Shown: positions 18,083-25,376, counted from the first letter of the stretch. The stretch: DNA of 64,000 nucleotides from Candidatus Enterococcus moelleringii (GCF_017377575.1 NZ_JAFREM010000012.1:62001-126000), one strand, 5' to 3'. Numbers and translations are program-made. The notes: generated from the sequence alone by a model not told the origin.

Positions 18083-18415
18083 ATGAGTAACACAACGTTA
18101 GTATTGTTTCTATGTGTGGGTATCATCTTAATCTCCAGCAGTTTTATGTGTTATTACGTTTACTCGCTAGTGTTGATTGATGCTAAGGCCCGGGGATTAG
18201 AGCGTCCTAAATTGTGGGCGTTGTTAAGTGCAGGCGGACAATCGGGGCAGGGAATGCTGCTTTATTTGATCAAACGCAGAAAGTATGACGTGCAGTTGAA
18301 GCCTAGTCAACAAGCTGAGATGGATCAGCTGAAACGCAAAATTGTCGCGTTGATTCTAATCAGTACAGTTGCTATAGTCTTTTTCGTCTTTACGGTATTG
18401 CCGATCATGTTTTAA
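18083..18415 (+). CDS. Small membrane protein downstream of XRE regulator
   Basis: 110 residues. The start at 18083 has TAGGAGGAGATCTT upstream; the longer in-frame reading from 17999 lies inside the previous gene. Two membrane segments (about 4-28 and 88-108) flank a basic cytoplasmic loop with DAKARGLERPKLWALL, a pattern seen in small proteins related to phospholipase-D N-terminal/SdpI-neighbour families. Function unknown. Probably one operon with the XRE gene. Confidence 0.75.
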   Translation: MSNTTLVLFLCVGIILISSSFMCYYVYSLVLIDAKARGLERPKLWALLSAGGQSGQGMLLYLIKRRKYDVQLKPSQQAEMDQLKRKIVALILISTVAIVFFVFTVLPIMF

Positions 18416-18418
18416 GTG

Positions 18419-18463
18419 AAATGATCCTCAGTCGTTTGATAACGGCAGAGGATCATTTTTTTT
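18419..18463. terminator. Bidirectional terminator
   Basis: AATGATCCTC and GAGGATCATT form a 10-bp stem followed by T8, between two convergent XRE-type genes. Confidence 0.75.
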
Positions 18464-19025
18464 AACTAAAATGAAGACTAAGTGCAGCTAAAAAGCCACC
18501 TACCACACCAAATTCAACTACCAAGGCTACCTTAATCCAGAAGTCTCTTCTGGCATTTTTTCGGACTTCTTCTTCCTCAATGGTTTTTCCATCATAAAAG
18601 GCGATGATTTGCGAGTAGGTTTTCATCTGGCGGTCTTTCTTCATTTTTTCGATTTTTAAAGCACCGTGCATAGCGAATAACCAGCACACCGCAGGGATAA
18701 GCAAGCCGATATTACCAAAAAAACGCGTCGATGGGCCAATTAACAATGTCGTTCCTAACAAACCTACGACCATCTGGACGCTGCGCTTGTTCCATTCCTT
18801 CTTACTTAATTCGTTTCTCATGATCTCCACGTCTCCTTTGACTAATTCATCCAAAGTCACGTTGAATAGAACACTCATTAATAGTAGGTTGTGAATGTCA
18901 GGATAACTGTGTTCATTCTCCCAATTGGAAATTGTCTGGCGGGAAACGTAGAGTTTTTCTGCCAGCATTTCTTGGGATAGGCCGTCGCGATCCCGATATT
19001 TCTTGATTTGTTTGCTGAGGTTCAT
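18462..19025 (-). CDS. XRE-family regulator with C-terminal membrane domain
   Basis: 187 residues. Residues 3-58 are a Cro/CI helix-turn-helix (LSQEMLAEKLYVSRQTISNW), close in pattern to the neighbour at 17673. The rest has three hydrophobic stretches (near 83-97, 102-123 and 165-185), again a membrane-tethered regulator. ATG preceded by AAAGGAGCGAGCAAA on the complementary strand. Convergent with the XRE/membrane-protein pair. Direct targets and signal are unknown. Confidence 0.83.
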   Translation of the reverse strand: MNLSKQIKKYRDRDGLSQEMLAEKLYVSRQTISNWENEHSYPDIHNLLLMSVLFNVTLDELVKGDVEIMRNELSKKEWNKRSVQMVVGLLGTTLLIGPSTRFFGNIGLLIPAVCWLFAMHGALKIEKMKKDRQMKTYSQIIAFYDGKTIEEEEVRKNARRDFWIKVALVVEFGVVGGFLAALSLHFS

Positions 19026-19279
19026 TTTGCTCGCTCCTTTGTATCCTTAGCTTAAAAGATCGTGGGGATTTCCGCGATCAAATGTCTTTATAATAGTAGG
19101 TTTTCGTATGTCAAAGACTTTTGACATCTTGATTTGACAAGGTTTCTTCCTAGTTTAGCGTTTCATCACCGCAATCGTCAATCTTTTTTACCAAACAAGC
19201 AATAGAATGGACCGTTTGGGAAAAAGGGCTCTTTTTTTTCTGCTGTTGATTAGAATAGAGGAAAAAGGAGGGGGAAATT

Positions 19280-19621
19280 ATACTTAAAATAGTCCAACAA
19301 CTATTCATACTAGTCAAAGCAATCGGCGGCTTCCTCTTCTGTCTCGGAATAACATATTTGCTTAATCCTGAGTTTGTGTCTCAGTATCTTTTTCTAGTTG
19401 TTCCTTTTTTTATTCTGGTAGTAAGTGGTGTGATGTATTATCTTCGCTTGCAAAGGAATCTACAAAAAGAATTGACCTTGGAGGAAGAAAAACTAAAGCT
19501 GAGACAGGAAAAGCTGCAGCAAGATTTTGCTGAAACGATGAAGGAATTAGTTGTGATGCAAACGGAAATTCGGGGTCACCATCAAAAAATCGATGAAATC
19601 ACAAAAAAGGACATTGAATAG
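19280..19621 (+). CDS. Small membrane protein with cytoplasmic coiled coil; unusual start codon
   Basis: About 113 residues. The frame is open from an AAGGAGG at 19265-19271, but no ATG/GTG/TTG occurs until TTG 19358. The upstream codons read ATT-ATA-CTT-AAA-ATA and then a hydrophobic segment (VQQLFILVKAIGGFLFCLGI) that continues smoothly into a second one (YLFLVVPFFILVVSGVMYYL). Starting at 19358 would remove the first membrane segment and has no ribosome site, so an ATT (19277) or ATA (19280) start is likely. The second half (residues about 60-110) is a charged coiled coil (KELTLEEEKLKLRQEKLQQ). Function unknown. It precedes the AgrC-like kinase by 71 bases. Confidence 0.6.
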   Translation: MLKIVQQLFILVKAIGGFLFCLGITYLLNPEFVSQYLFLVVPFFILVVSGVMYYLRLQRNLQKELTLEEEKLKLRQEKLQQDFAETMKELVVMQTEIRGHHQKIDEITKKDIE

Positions 19622-19692
19622 AAGATTTTAGATTGTAATAAGATTAAATTTGGCATAGAATTATCTTAAAAAGGGAACGGAGATTCAATACC

Positions 19693-21054
19693 ATGTTTAT
19701 GTCTTTTAGTCGCGTGATGGAATTTTTTCTTTTGAATAGCCTCACTTATTTCTTTGTTAAATGGTTTACCATCGAATTGTTCACTTTTTTTACTGGCAGG
19801 AAACTTACTCGAAAACAAATAATACTTTGTCTTGTGTTATACCTTCTTTTGGTAATTTTTCCGGTGTCCTTTTTTACAGAAATTGGTGCAGATGGTTGGA
19901 TGACCGAGCGGGCCAACAATATTCTGATGGTAATTATGATTATCGGCGAAATTGTTTTCTATTTATATTTGAACCGCGGCATATCCTTGCGAGGAATTTC
20001 AGGTTTTTTTGTAGCAGAAATGTTGTTAGCTGTTTTCGGAGGATTTAGTAATCTGTTCGTTGGTCGAGCTATTGATCATTTTGACTTAACCTTCCCGTGG
20101 CCGGCTTTTTTGAACCATAATATTGTTATGCCGATTTTTTATTTGATCTTTATTAAGCTCCTGCGTTCAGTTGACTTAGCTCCTTTTATCGATTCTCTAT
20201 TTGAAACGCGGAAACGGGCTGTCTTGGCAACAATCAGCTTTCTCGCCCTGGCCTATTTGGATAGGTTTATCGAATTTTTAGCACCAGAGTTCACAGAAGA
20301 ATATCCCTTTGCCCACAATTTCTTTATTTTCATCTTAGTATGCTTTTTGATGATTTTCTGCGCCTTTTACAAAAATGCCCGGCTGCGGATTGCTGAACAA
20401 GAGGCGACGCTTTTACAGCAGGAGAGTTATGTGAAGAGTTTGGAAACGATCCAGCGAGATATGCGGACTTTGCAGCATGACTACAAAAATATCTTGTCAG
20501 GCCTTTATTTACAATCAGAAGAGGGCAAAACGGAAGAGATCAAGTCCTACTTAAGTCAGACCCTCGGGCAGTTAGACGAGAATGTAACTAACAAGATTAA
20601 GGAAACAACCCATTTAAGCAATATCAAAGTGTCGGCGGTTAAAAGCATGGTGCTGACCAAGTTGGCAGCGATGGAGCAGCAGGGGATTCAGTGCAACCTG
20701 GAAGTGAGCGGCCCCATCAAAGAAATCAATATGGATTTGAATGATTTTGTCCGCTGTTTGGGGATTTTGCTGGATAATGCTATTGAGGAAGTTCAACAGC
20801 TTCAAGCCGATGCGGCCAAGCTGGATGTGATTTTGAGTAATGAAGCCGAGGATTTAACGGTGATTGTCAAAAATCCGACTCGGGAAAAACCGAAGATCCA
20901 CCAAATTTGGCAAGAAGGATTTTCAACCAAAGGAGACAATCGCGGATTAGGCTTGTTTAGCTATCAACGAATTTTAGACAAGTATCAACATGTTTCCAAG
21001 CAGACGATTGCCAAAGACAACGAGTTTGTCCAAATTTTAACGATTAGAAATTAG
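19693..21054 (+). CDS. AgrC-like sensor histidine kinase (GHKL, HPK10 type)
   Basis: 453 residues. Six to seven membrane segments occupy residues 1-225, then a coiled linker and the phospho-accepting His in LQHDYKNIL (H262). The ATPase part has the N box (LGILLDNAIEEV) and G box (GLGLFSY). This layout is that of AgrC-type kinases, which sense secreted peptides and phosphorylate a LytTR regulator, here the next gene (8 bases downstream). No gene for a precursor peptide or AgrB-type processing protease was found nearby, so the signal is unknown. Start at ATG 19693; ATG 19699 is an alternative. Confidence 0.88.
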   Translation: MFMSFSRVMEFFLLNSLTYFFVKWFTIELFTFFTGRKLTRKQIILCLVLYLLLVIFPVSFFTEIGADGWMTERANNILMVIMIIGEIVFYLYLNRGISLRGISGFFVAEMLLAVFGGFSNLFVGRAIDHFDLTFPWPAFLNHNIVMPIFYLIFIKLLRSVDLAPFIDSLFETRKRAVLATISFLALAYLDRFIEFLAPEFTEEYPFAHNFFIFILVCFLMIFCAFYKNARLRIAEQEATLLQQESYVKSLETIQRDMRTLQHDYKNILSGLYLQSEEGKTEEIKSYLSQTLGQLDENVTNKIKETTHLSNIKVSAVKSMVLTKLAAMEQQGIQCNLEVSGPIKEINMDLNDFVRCLGILLDNAIEEVQQLQADAAKLDVILSNEAEDLTVIVKNPTREKPKIHQIWQEGFSTKGDNRGLGLFSYQRILDKYQHVSKQTIAKDNEFVQILTIRN

Positions 21055-21062
21055 GTGAAGCG

Positions 21063-21800
21063 ATGGTAGCCATTTATATTTGCGAAGACAATTTAGTCTT
21101 TCAGCAGGAAATTCGCAAGACGATTGAGAACTATCTGATGATTCAGGCCTACGATATGCAGGTGGCATTGGCAACTGCGAAGCCGCAGGAAGTCATCGAG
21201 GCGATTCAAGTGGAGAAAGCTCGCAGTATTTACTTTTTGGATGTGGATTTAAAGGACGAGGCCATGAACGGATTTGACTTGGGGAAAGAAATTCGCAAGA
21301 TTGATCCTCGGGGCTTTATCATTTTCATTACTGATCATAGCGAACTGTTGGCGGAAACCTTTAAATATCGCTTGGAAGCGATGGATTATATCATTAAAGG
21401 GGATATCGTGAATATCCAGCGACGGGTCCGGGAATGTTTAGACAGTGTGCAGGAGCGGCTGCAGCTGGAGCAAAAGGAAACTCGCCGCTATTTGCCAGTT
21501 AAAATGAACAATGAAGTATTTTATGTAGCCATCGATGACATTTATTTTATGGAGACATCGGCCCATAAGCATAAGGTAGTGCTTTATGCAGTGGACCAGC
21601 AGCTGGATTTCTTTGGCAACCTGCAGGATTTGGAAGAGGAGCTGGGTGCGGATTTTATGCGGGTGCATCGTTCTTATTTGGTGAACACCAAGCAGATCAA
21701 GCAGATGGACTTTAAGACCAATACGATTTACTTTGAGGATGATCTCAGCTGTTTCTTTACGCGTGGTAAGAAGAAGGCGTTGAAGGAATTGATGGAGTAA
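21063..21800 (+). CDS. LytTR-family response regulator (AgrA-like)
   Basis: 245 residues. Receiver domain in residues 1-125 with acidic pocket ED (8-9), phospho-acceptor Asp in YFLDVDL (about D60), conserved Thr/Ser region FITDHS and Lys in DYIIKGD. The LytTR DNA-binding domain is in residues about 140-245 (FYVAIDDIYFMETSAHKHKV, MRVHRSYLVN). It forms the cognate pair with the kinase just upstream. ATG preceded by AGGTGAAGCG. Targets are normally direct repeats near bacteriocin or virulence genes; none was identified here. Confidence 0.9.
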   Translation: MVAIYICEDNLVFQQEIRKTIENYLMIQAYDMQVALATAKPQEVIEAIQVEKARSIYFLDVDLKDEAMNGFDLGKEIRKIDPRGFIIFITDHSELLAETFKYRLEAMDYIIKGDIVNIQRRVRECLDSVQERLQLEQKETRRYLPVKMNNEVFYVAIDDIYFMETSAHKHKVVLYAVDQQLDFFGNLQDLEEELGADFMRVHRSYLVNTKQIKQMDFKTNTIYFEDDLSCFFTRGKKKALKELME

Positions 21801-21816
21801 TAAAAAATAGATTTTT

Positions 21817-21846
21817 AAAAGCCTAACGATCCCGTTAGGCTTTTTT
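21817..21846. terminator. Bidirectional terminator
   Basis: AAAAGCCTAACG, 4-base loop, CGTTAGGCTTTTTT. It includes the stop codon of the leftward gene. Confidence 0.8.
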
Positions 21847-22209
21847 CAGTGTATTCTGATTAGAATAGCAAACGTGCTTTAATTTATGTTGAACATAGAC
21901 AAATTGCGCTGCTAGTAGTAAAAACAGCATGGCTGCAATCACCATCGCGCCGGTTTCTTCACTGATCCGGTTGGAGGCTAATAGTGGTACTGCTACGACA
22001 AATTGGATGATCCCCGCGGCATAGCAGAACTTTTTAGCCCAAGACTGCGCCAGTTTCCACCATTTCCAGCTGCCGACAGCTAATGTGGAACGAAACCCGA
22101 TTACTGAATGGATACGATAGCGGTTATTTGATTTTGCTACGTCAAATTGGAAGGGCAGAACAACCCACCAAACGACACAAACCACAAACAGCAATACCCA
22201 GTCTAACAT
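21835..22209 (-). CDS. SdpI/YhfL-like integral membrane protein
   Basis: 124 residues, starting at MLDWVLLFVV; the earlier in-frame ATG at 22263 would add a charged, non-hydrophobic lead without ribosome site. Membrane segments are seen at about 4-22, 65-80 and 85-112. The middle segment IGFRSTLAVGSWKWWKLAQS resembles the G-x-R-T/S ... W-x-x-A signature of the SdpI family, whose best-known member gives immunity to the SdpC toxin in Bacillus. Here the toxin gene is absent, so a general membrane or immunity role is only inferred. Confidence 0.6.
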   Translation of the reverse strand: MLDWVLLFVVCVVWWVVLPFQFDVAKSNNRYRIHSVIGFRSTLAVGSWKWWKLAQSWAKKFCYAAGIIQFVVAVPLLASNRISEETGAMVIAAMLFLLLAAQFVYVQHKLKHVCYSNQNTLKKA

Positions 22210-22494
22210 ACGCCTTTGCCTCTTTTCTTCTTTGAATTTAAAGGAAATACTAGCACACTCCAATCGAAATAAAAAGGAGAAAATGATGAGAGTTTTATCA
22301 TGGAATTGTTTTATAACGTCAGGGGTGGAAAAAGCCCTGATATTCCCTTAAGGACGGGATCAGTCAGCTGCTGATAAGCTTGATCCATCTATGTTTCAGC
22401 AGGGTCCAGCCTTAGTTTTTTTTAGGAAAGCTGAAATAGAAAAACAGCTGCCGAATCTATTTCTTTTTTCAATAGATCCTTTTTATGGTTAATC
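22210..22494. other. Intergenic region with hairpins, no gene seen
   Basis: Two hairpins stand out: TCAGGG/CCCTGA near 22319-22341, and GAAATAGA/TCTATTTC at 22433-22463 followed by T6. The second looks like a rightward terminator, although no rightward gene precedes it. Nothing else was recognised. Confidence 0.4.
22433..22469 (+). terminator. Orphan terminator-like hairpin
   Basis: 8-bp stem GAAATAGA/TCTATTTC with a T6 tail on the + strand, without an obvious upstream gene on that strand. Confidence 0.45.
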
Positions 22495-22851
22495 CTATTT
22501 TGTGCCTTTAAATTTAAAGGAACCCATTAGTTTTTCCCGTTCTGCGACTGGTTTTTGGTAAAAGCTGCAGCTGAAAAGATAGACGATTAACAGCAGGACA
22601 ACATCCAAGGATAAGCCTTCACCAATAGCTCTAATTTTGCTAAAAAATCCGCTGAAGCCGGCAATTGAATGAAGCAGCTGTGCACCGGCATCGAGAAGCC
22701 ATAAAAAAATCATCGTGGAAGCAGTTAACGCTAATGCGTTGCGATTGATTTCTTTTTCTTTCTGGGTGCCAGAAGTTTCGGTTTTGTAAATGCAGTAAGT
22801 AATCCCCATCAAAATAGCAAAATCAAGTCGGTTGGATAGAAATGGATACAT
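22495..22851 (-). CDS. Small integral membrane protein, unknown function
   Basis: 118 residues with three hydrophobic segments (about 9-22, 42-60 and 82-98) and a basic end. ATG preceded by AAAGGAGCACAAGACT on its strand. No family recognised. It lies between the SdpI-like gene and the IStron and is leftward, so it may share the membrane theme of this stretch. Confidence 0.65.
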   Translation of the reverse strand: MYPFLSNRLDFAILMGITYCIYKTETSGTQKEKEINRNALALTASTMIFLWLLDAGAQLLHSIAGFSGFFSKIRAIGEGLSLDVVLLLIVYLFSCSFYQKPVAEREKLMGSFKFKGTK

Positions 22852-23097
22852 AGTCTTGTGCTCCTTTATCTGTTTTATTTGAATTTAGTTTACCAAGTTG
22901 TTGGCATCAAAAGCACCGCATTTCCTAATTGGTAGTTTTTATGACTTAAACGAACTTTTTTCAAGATTGTTAAATGATTTTTCCGCTTGCTTTGTTAATA
23001 TATAGTGAGCACATCGGAAAGAGGTGGTACTTATAAGATTTGCGGGCGGGAAACCCATCGGTTTTAATCGTGGAATGATAACCCGTAGATGTACTGT

Positions 23098-23480
23098 AAG
23101 AAAACTTGCATTTAGAGGCTATGCAAAGACTCGCATAGTCCAACAAAGAAACTGAATTGCGGGAATCCCCTAAAGCGAGTGGAACGACAACGTGGTTTTG
23201 AAAAATAGACGAGCGTGAACGTTGCGAAAGCAGAAAAAATTCACTCGATCGCATAAGATTAAATTCTAAGTGCTCTAATAATGGGCAATCCGCAGCCAAG
23301 CTCTAAACAGGAGAAGGTTCAACGACTATTCCTCTTGAGGGAAGTACACAAGCGTGTGGAAGTGGTTTCGTTGTACTGGGTAAATATAGTCTATGCTTGC
23401 GTGAAAGCGTAAGAAGTTCATCAGAGAACTGCATAGGAGGTAGCGAACCTGTGTGAACGAACTCTACACAAAAAGGTCAA
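23098..23480 (+). ncRNA. Group I self-splicing intron core (5' part of IStron)
   Basis: Conserved elements in order: P (AATTGCGGGAA, 23155-23165), Q (AATCCGCAGCCAAG, 23287-23300), R (GTTCAACGACTA, 23317-23328) and S (AATATAGTC, 23383-23391). P4 pairs TGCGGG in P with the TCCGCA in Q. P7 pairs GACTA (23324-23328) with TAGTC (23387-23391). P1 is TGTAAG/CTTGCA around an AAAA loop (23095-23110) with the splice-site U-G. P2 is GGCTATGC/GCATAGTC (23117-23140). P9 is CTTGCG/CGTAAG just after S. The 3' splice site lies about 1.7 kb downstream, at the end of the element. Subgroup IA-like by eye; folding not run. Confidence 0.88.
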
Positions 23481-23508
23481 GCAGTTTTAATATTTGTGTA
23501 TATTACGG

Positions 23509-23537
23509 TTTACAACGTACACACCGCGTTGTATAAT
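23509..23537 (+). promoter_or_regulatory. Promoter of tnpA embedded in a hairpin
   Basis: TTTACA (23509-23514), 17 bases, TATAAT (23532-23537). An inverted repeat TACAACG (23511-23517)/CGTTGTA (23527-23533) spans the spacer. Expected transcription start is at or next to the ATG at 23544. Confidence 0.55.
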
Positions 23538-23543
23538 TTACTC

Positions 23544-23945
23544 ATGGATAGCGATTACAGACATTCAAAAACGACTGTATCGTTACTCAATTACCATTTT
23601 GTTTTTTGCCCCAGGTATCGACGGAAAATTTTTGTCAATTCCGAAGTGGATGCTAGATTCAAATCCCTTGTTCATTCAATTTGTGAAGAAAATGAGTGGT
23701 CAATCCTTGCAATTGAAACAGATAAAGACCATTGTCATCTATTCGTCAATGTTCAACCTACCTATTCCCCAGCGGATGTCATGAAAGTGATAAAAGGACG
23801 AACTTCGAGAGAGTTACGACAATCCTTCGAACATCTAAGCAAGATGCCTAGTGTTTGGACACGATCTTATTTTGTATCAACTGCTGGAAATGTTTCTAGT
23901 GCAACGACCAAACGATACGTAGAAAGTCAAAGAACAAGATATTGA
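23544..23945 (+). CDS. tnpA: IS200/IS605 family Y1 transposase TnpA
   Basis: 133 residues, the normal length. The HUH pair is DHCHLFV (H63, H65), with Cys as the central residue, and the catalytic tyrosine is in TTKRYVESQ (Y125). The N-terminus MDSDYRHSKTTVSLLNYHFV is typical of the family. TnpA cuts and rejoins single-stranded DNA at the left and right ends, moving the whole IStron. The earlier ATG at 23496 has no support. There is no ribosome site before 23544, and the -10 box ends 6 bases upstream, so the mRNA may be leaderless. The stop lies 23 bases before tnpB. Confidence 0.9.
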   Translation: MDSDYRHSKTTVSLLNYHFVFCPRYRRKIFVNSEVDARFKSLVHSICEENEWSILAIETDKDHCHLFVNVQPTYSPADVMKVIKGRTSRELRQSFEHLSKMPSVWTRSYFVSTAGNVSSATTKRYVESQRTRY

Positions 23946-23968
23946 GTACGTTAAGGAGGTGTGCAGAA

Positions 23969-25087
23969 ATGAAAAAAGCTCATAAAATCAGGATATATCC
24001 CAACAATCGTCAGCAAGTTCAAATACAAAAAACCTTTGGTTGTGTTCGCTTCTATTGGAACTTTTTGTTAGAACAAAGAATGACCAACTACAAGATGAAA
24101 CAAGTCGACGAGAACTATCAAGAAGATAAAACCACTTACGCTGCGTTAAAAAAACAAGAAGAATATGCTTGGTTGAAAGATGTAGAAGCTCAAGCGTTAA
24201 GTCAAGTAGCTATGGACTTGAACAAAGCATACAAAAACACATTCAAATCTAGCTTTGGGTTCCCTAAATTCAAGAGTAAAAAATACTCGAAAAAAGCTTA
24301 CAGAACCGCGGTTGGTATGAAAGTGAATGGGCAATACTTCTATGTTGCAAAAGTAGGATGGGTGAAAATGGCTGAAATATTACGTTTTAAAGGAAAACTA
24401 ATGAACGTAACCATTAGCCAATCTAAAGCTGGTAAATATTTTGCGTCGTTTTTAGTGGAGACTGAAAATATCACAGCAGAACCGGTTCAAGGCGTGATCG
24501 GGATAGATTTAGGGCTTACGCATTTCTGTATTACGTCCGCAGGCGAAAAGATAGAAAATAATCATTTCTACCGTTCGCTAGAAAAACGTCTAGGCATTGA
24601 ACAACGAAAACTTTCGAGACGCTTAGAAACGGCTAAAAAACAACATCGGCCACTAGCTGAGTGTAAAAACTATCAAAAACAAAAATTGAAAGTGGCGCGT
24701 ATCCATGAAAAGATTGCGAATCAGCGTACTGATTTTTTGCATCAACTGTCTTCAAGAATAACTGATGAGAATCAAATCATTTGCATTGAAGATTTAAATG
24801 TAAAAGGGCTGATTAAAAATCATAAATTAGCAAAATCAATTTCAGATGTATCTTGGCATGAGTTTGTTCGTCAACTTACGTACAAGTCAGAGTGGAAAGG
24901 TCGCACGTTAATAAAAATCGATCGGTTCTTTCCTAGTTCACAGATTTGTTCTTCTTGTGGCCATAATGATGGCAAGAAAGAGTTGAATATTCGAGAGTGG
25001 ACGTGTACTGTTTGCGGGACAACTCATGATAGAGATATTAATGCGAGCATAAATATTAGAACCGAAGGACTTTCGGGGATAGCTTAG
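23969..25087 (+). CDS. tnpB: RNA-guided endonuclease TnpB
   Basis: 372 residues. The start at 23969 has AAGGAGGT upstream (from 23953). The N-terminal KKAHKIRIYPNNRQQVQIQ is the usual TnpB opening. The RuvC triad is present: D180 in IGIDLG, E274 in CIEDLN and D356 in HDRDINAS. The zinc ribbon has CSSC (327-330) and CTVC (346-349). TnpB uses an omega-RNA from the element's 3' end to cut matching DNA next to a target-adjacent motif and so helps element retention (established for ISDra2 and others). No frameshift is seen, so it may be active. Confidence 0.93.
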   Translation: MKKAHKIRIYPNNRQQVQIQKTFGCVRFYWNFLLEQRMTNYKMKQVDENYQEDKTTYAALKKQEEYAWLKDVEAQALSQVAMDLNKAYKNTFKSSFGFPKFKSKKYSKKAYRTAVGMKVNGQYFYVAKVGWVKMAEILRFKGKLMNVTISQSKAGKYFASFLVETENITAEPVQGVIGIDLGLTHFCITSAGEKIENNHFYRSLEKRLGIEQRKLSRRLETAKKQHRPLAECKNYQKQKLKVARIHEKIANQRTDFLHQLSSRITDENQIICIEDLNVKGLIKNHKLAKSISDVSWHEFVRQLTYKSEWKGRTLIKIDRFFPSSQICSSCGHNDGKKELNIREWTCTVCGTTHDRDINASINIRTEGLSGIA

Positions 25088-25152
25088 TAAATTTAGTACC
25101 GATAGGTACTATTACCTAAGAACCCCACGACTTTAGTCGTGTGGAGTGTCAG
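25020..25152 (+). ncRNA. Putative omega-RNA scaffold and IS right end
   Basis: The 3' end of tnpB plus its downstream segment is where TnpB guide RNAs arise. The non-coding part holds paired TAGTACC/GGTACTA (25095-25111) and the hairpin CCACGACT-TTAG-(A)GTCGTGG-like stem near 25124-25144, then GAGTGTCAG at the end. The guide would be the flanking DNA from 25153 (CAAGGATTATTTG). The 5' end is not known. Confidence 0.65.
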
Positions 25153-25340
25153 CAAGGATTATTTGCTGGTGAGGCAGATCAAGAGGGGCGATCCGGAGGC
25201 TTGGGAGCAGCGGTATTATGACACGATTAATGCTTATTGCTGGCGGCGATGCTTTGGTACTGGCGAGTTAAAGTTTATCGGATCTCTAAGGCGAATTTTT
25301 TAGAAGGCAGAATGAGGTTCATTGTTATAAAGTTAAAATA

Positions 25341-25371
25341 AGCGAACTTCTTTTCAGGAGGTTCGCTCATT
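25341..25371 (-). terminator. Terminator of the prolyl-tRNA editing gene
   Basis: AGCGAACTTC pairs with GAGGTTCGCT (one G-T), followed leftward by a TTATTTTAA stretch. Confidence 0.6.
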
Positions 25372-25376
25372 TTGCA

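Larger units (their letters stand above)
23098..25152 (+). mobile_element. IStron: group I intron fused to an IS200/IS605 (TnpA/TnpB) element
   Basis: About 2,055 bases. The 5' 380 bases contain a group I intron core. Downstream are an HUH/Y1 transposase (tnpA), a tnpB gene and a right-end hairpin. The left boundary is set by a P1 helix with a U-G pair at the splice site (U23097-G23108). The right boundary is set at G25152, after CCACGACTTTAGTCGTGTGG and GAGTGTCAG, the usual right end of this IS group and the required terminal G of a group I intron. IStrons are known from Clostridioides and Bacillus; splicing lets the insertion be silent in the host RNA. Both proteins look intact. Confidence 0.85.
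23024..25303 (+). pseudogene. Decayed ECF sigma-factor gene interrupted by the IStron
   Basis: Two exon-like pieces, 23024-23097 and 25153-25303, join in one frame if the element 23098-25152 is removed. The left piece reads ...RGMITRRCTV and the right piece KDYLLVRQIKRGDPEAW then YYDTINAYCWRRCFG, which matches region 2 of extracytoplasmic-function sigma factors. After CFG the homology stops and a TAG follows at 25301, so most of regions 2-4 are missing. The gene was therefore broken by deletion in addition to the insertion. A start near GTG 23024 or ATG 23075 is possible; GGAAAGAGG lies just upstream. Confidence 0.6.

Noticed and set aside
22970-23299. 109-codon frame on the minus strand over the intron
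   Set aside because: It lies across the group I intron core on the opposite strand, has no ribosome site and no protein-like pattern.
23098-23480. Group II intron or T-box as explanation for the structured region
   Set aside because: No group II domain V or reverse transcriptase is present, and no T-box or specifier loop; the P, Q, R and S elements fit a group I intron.
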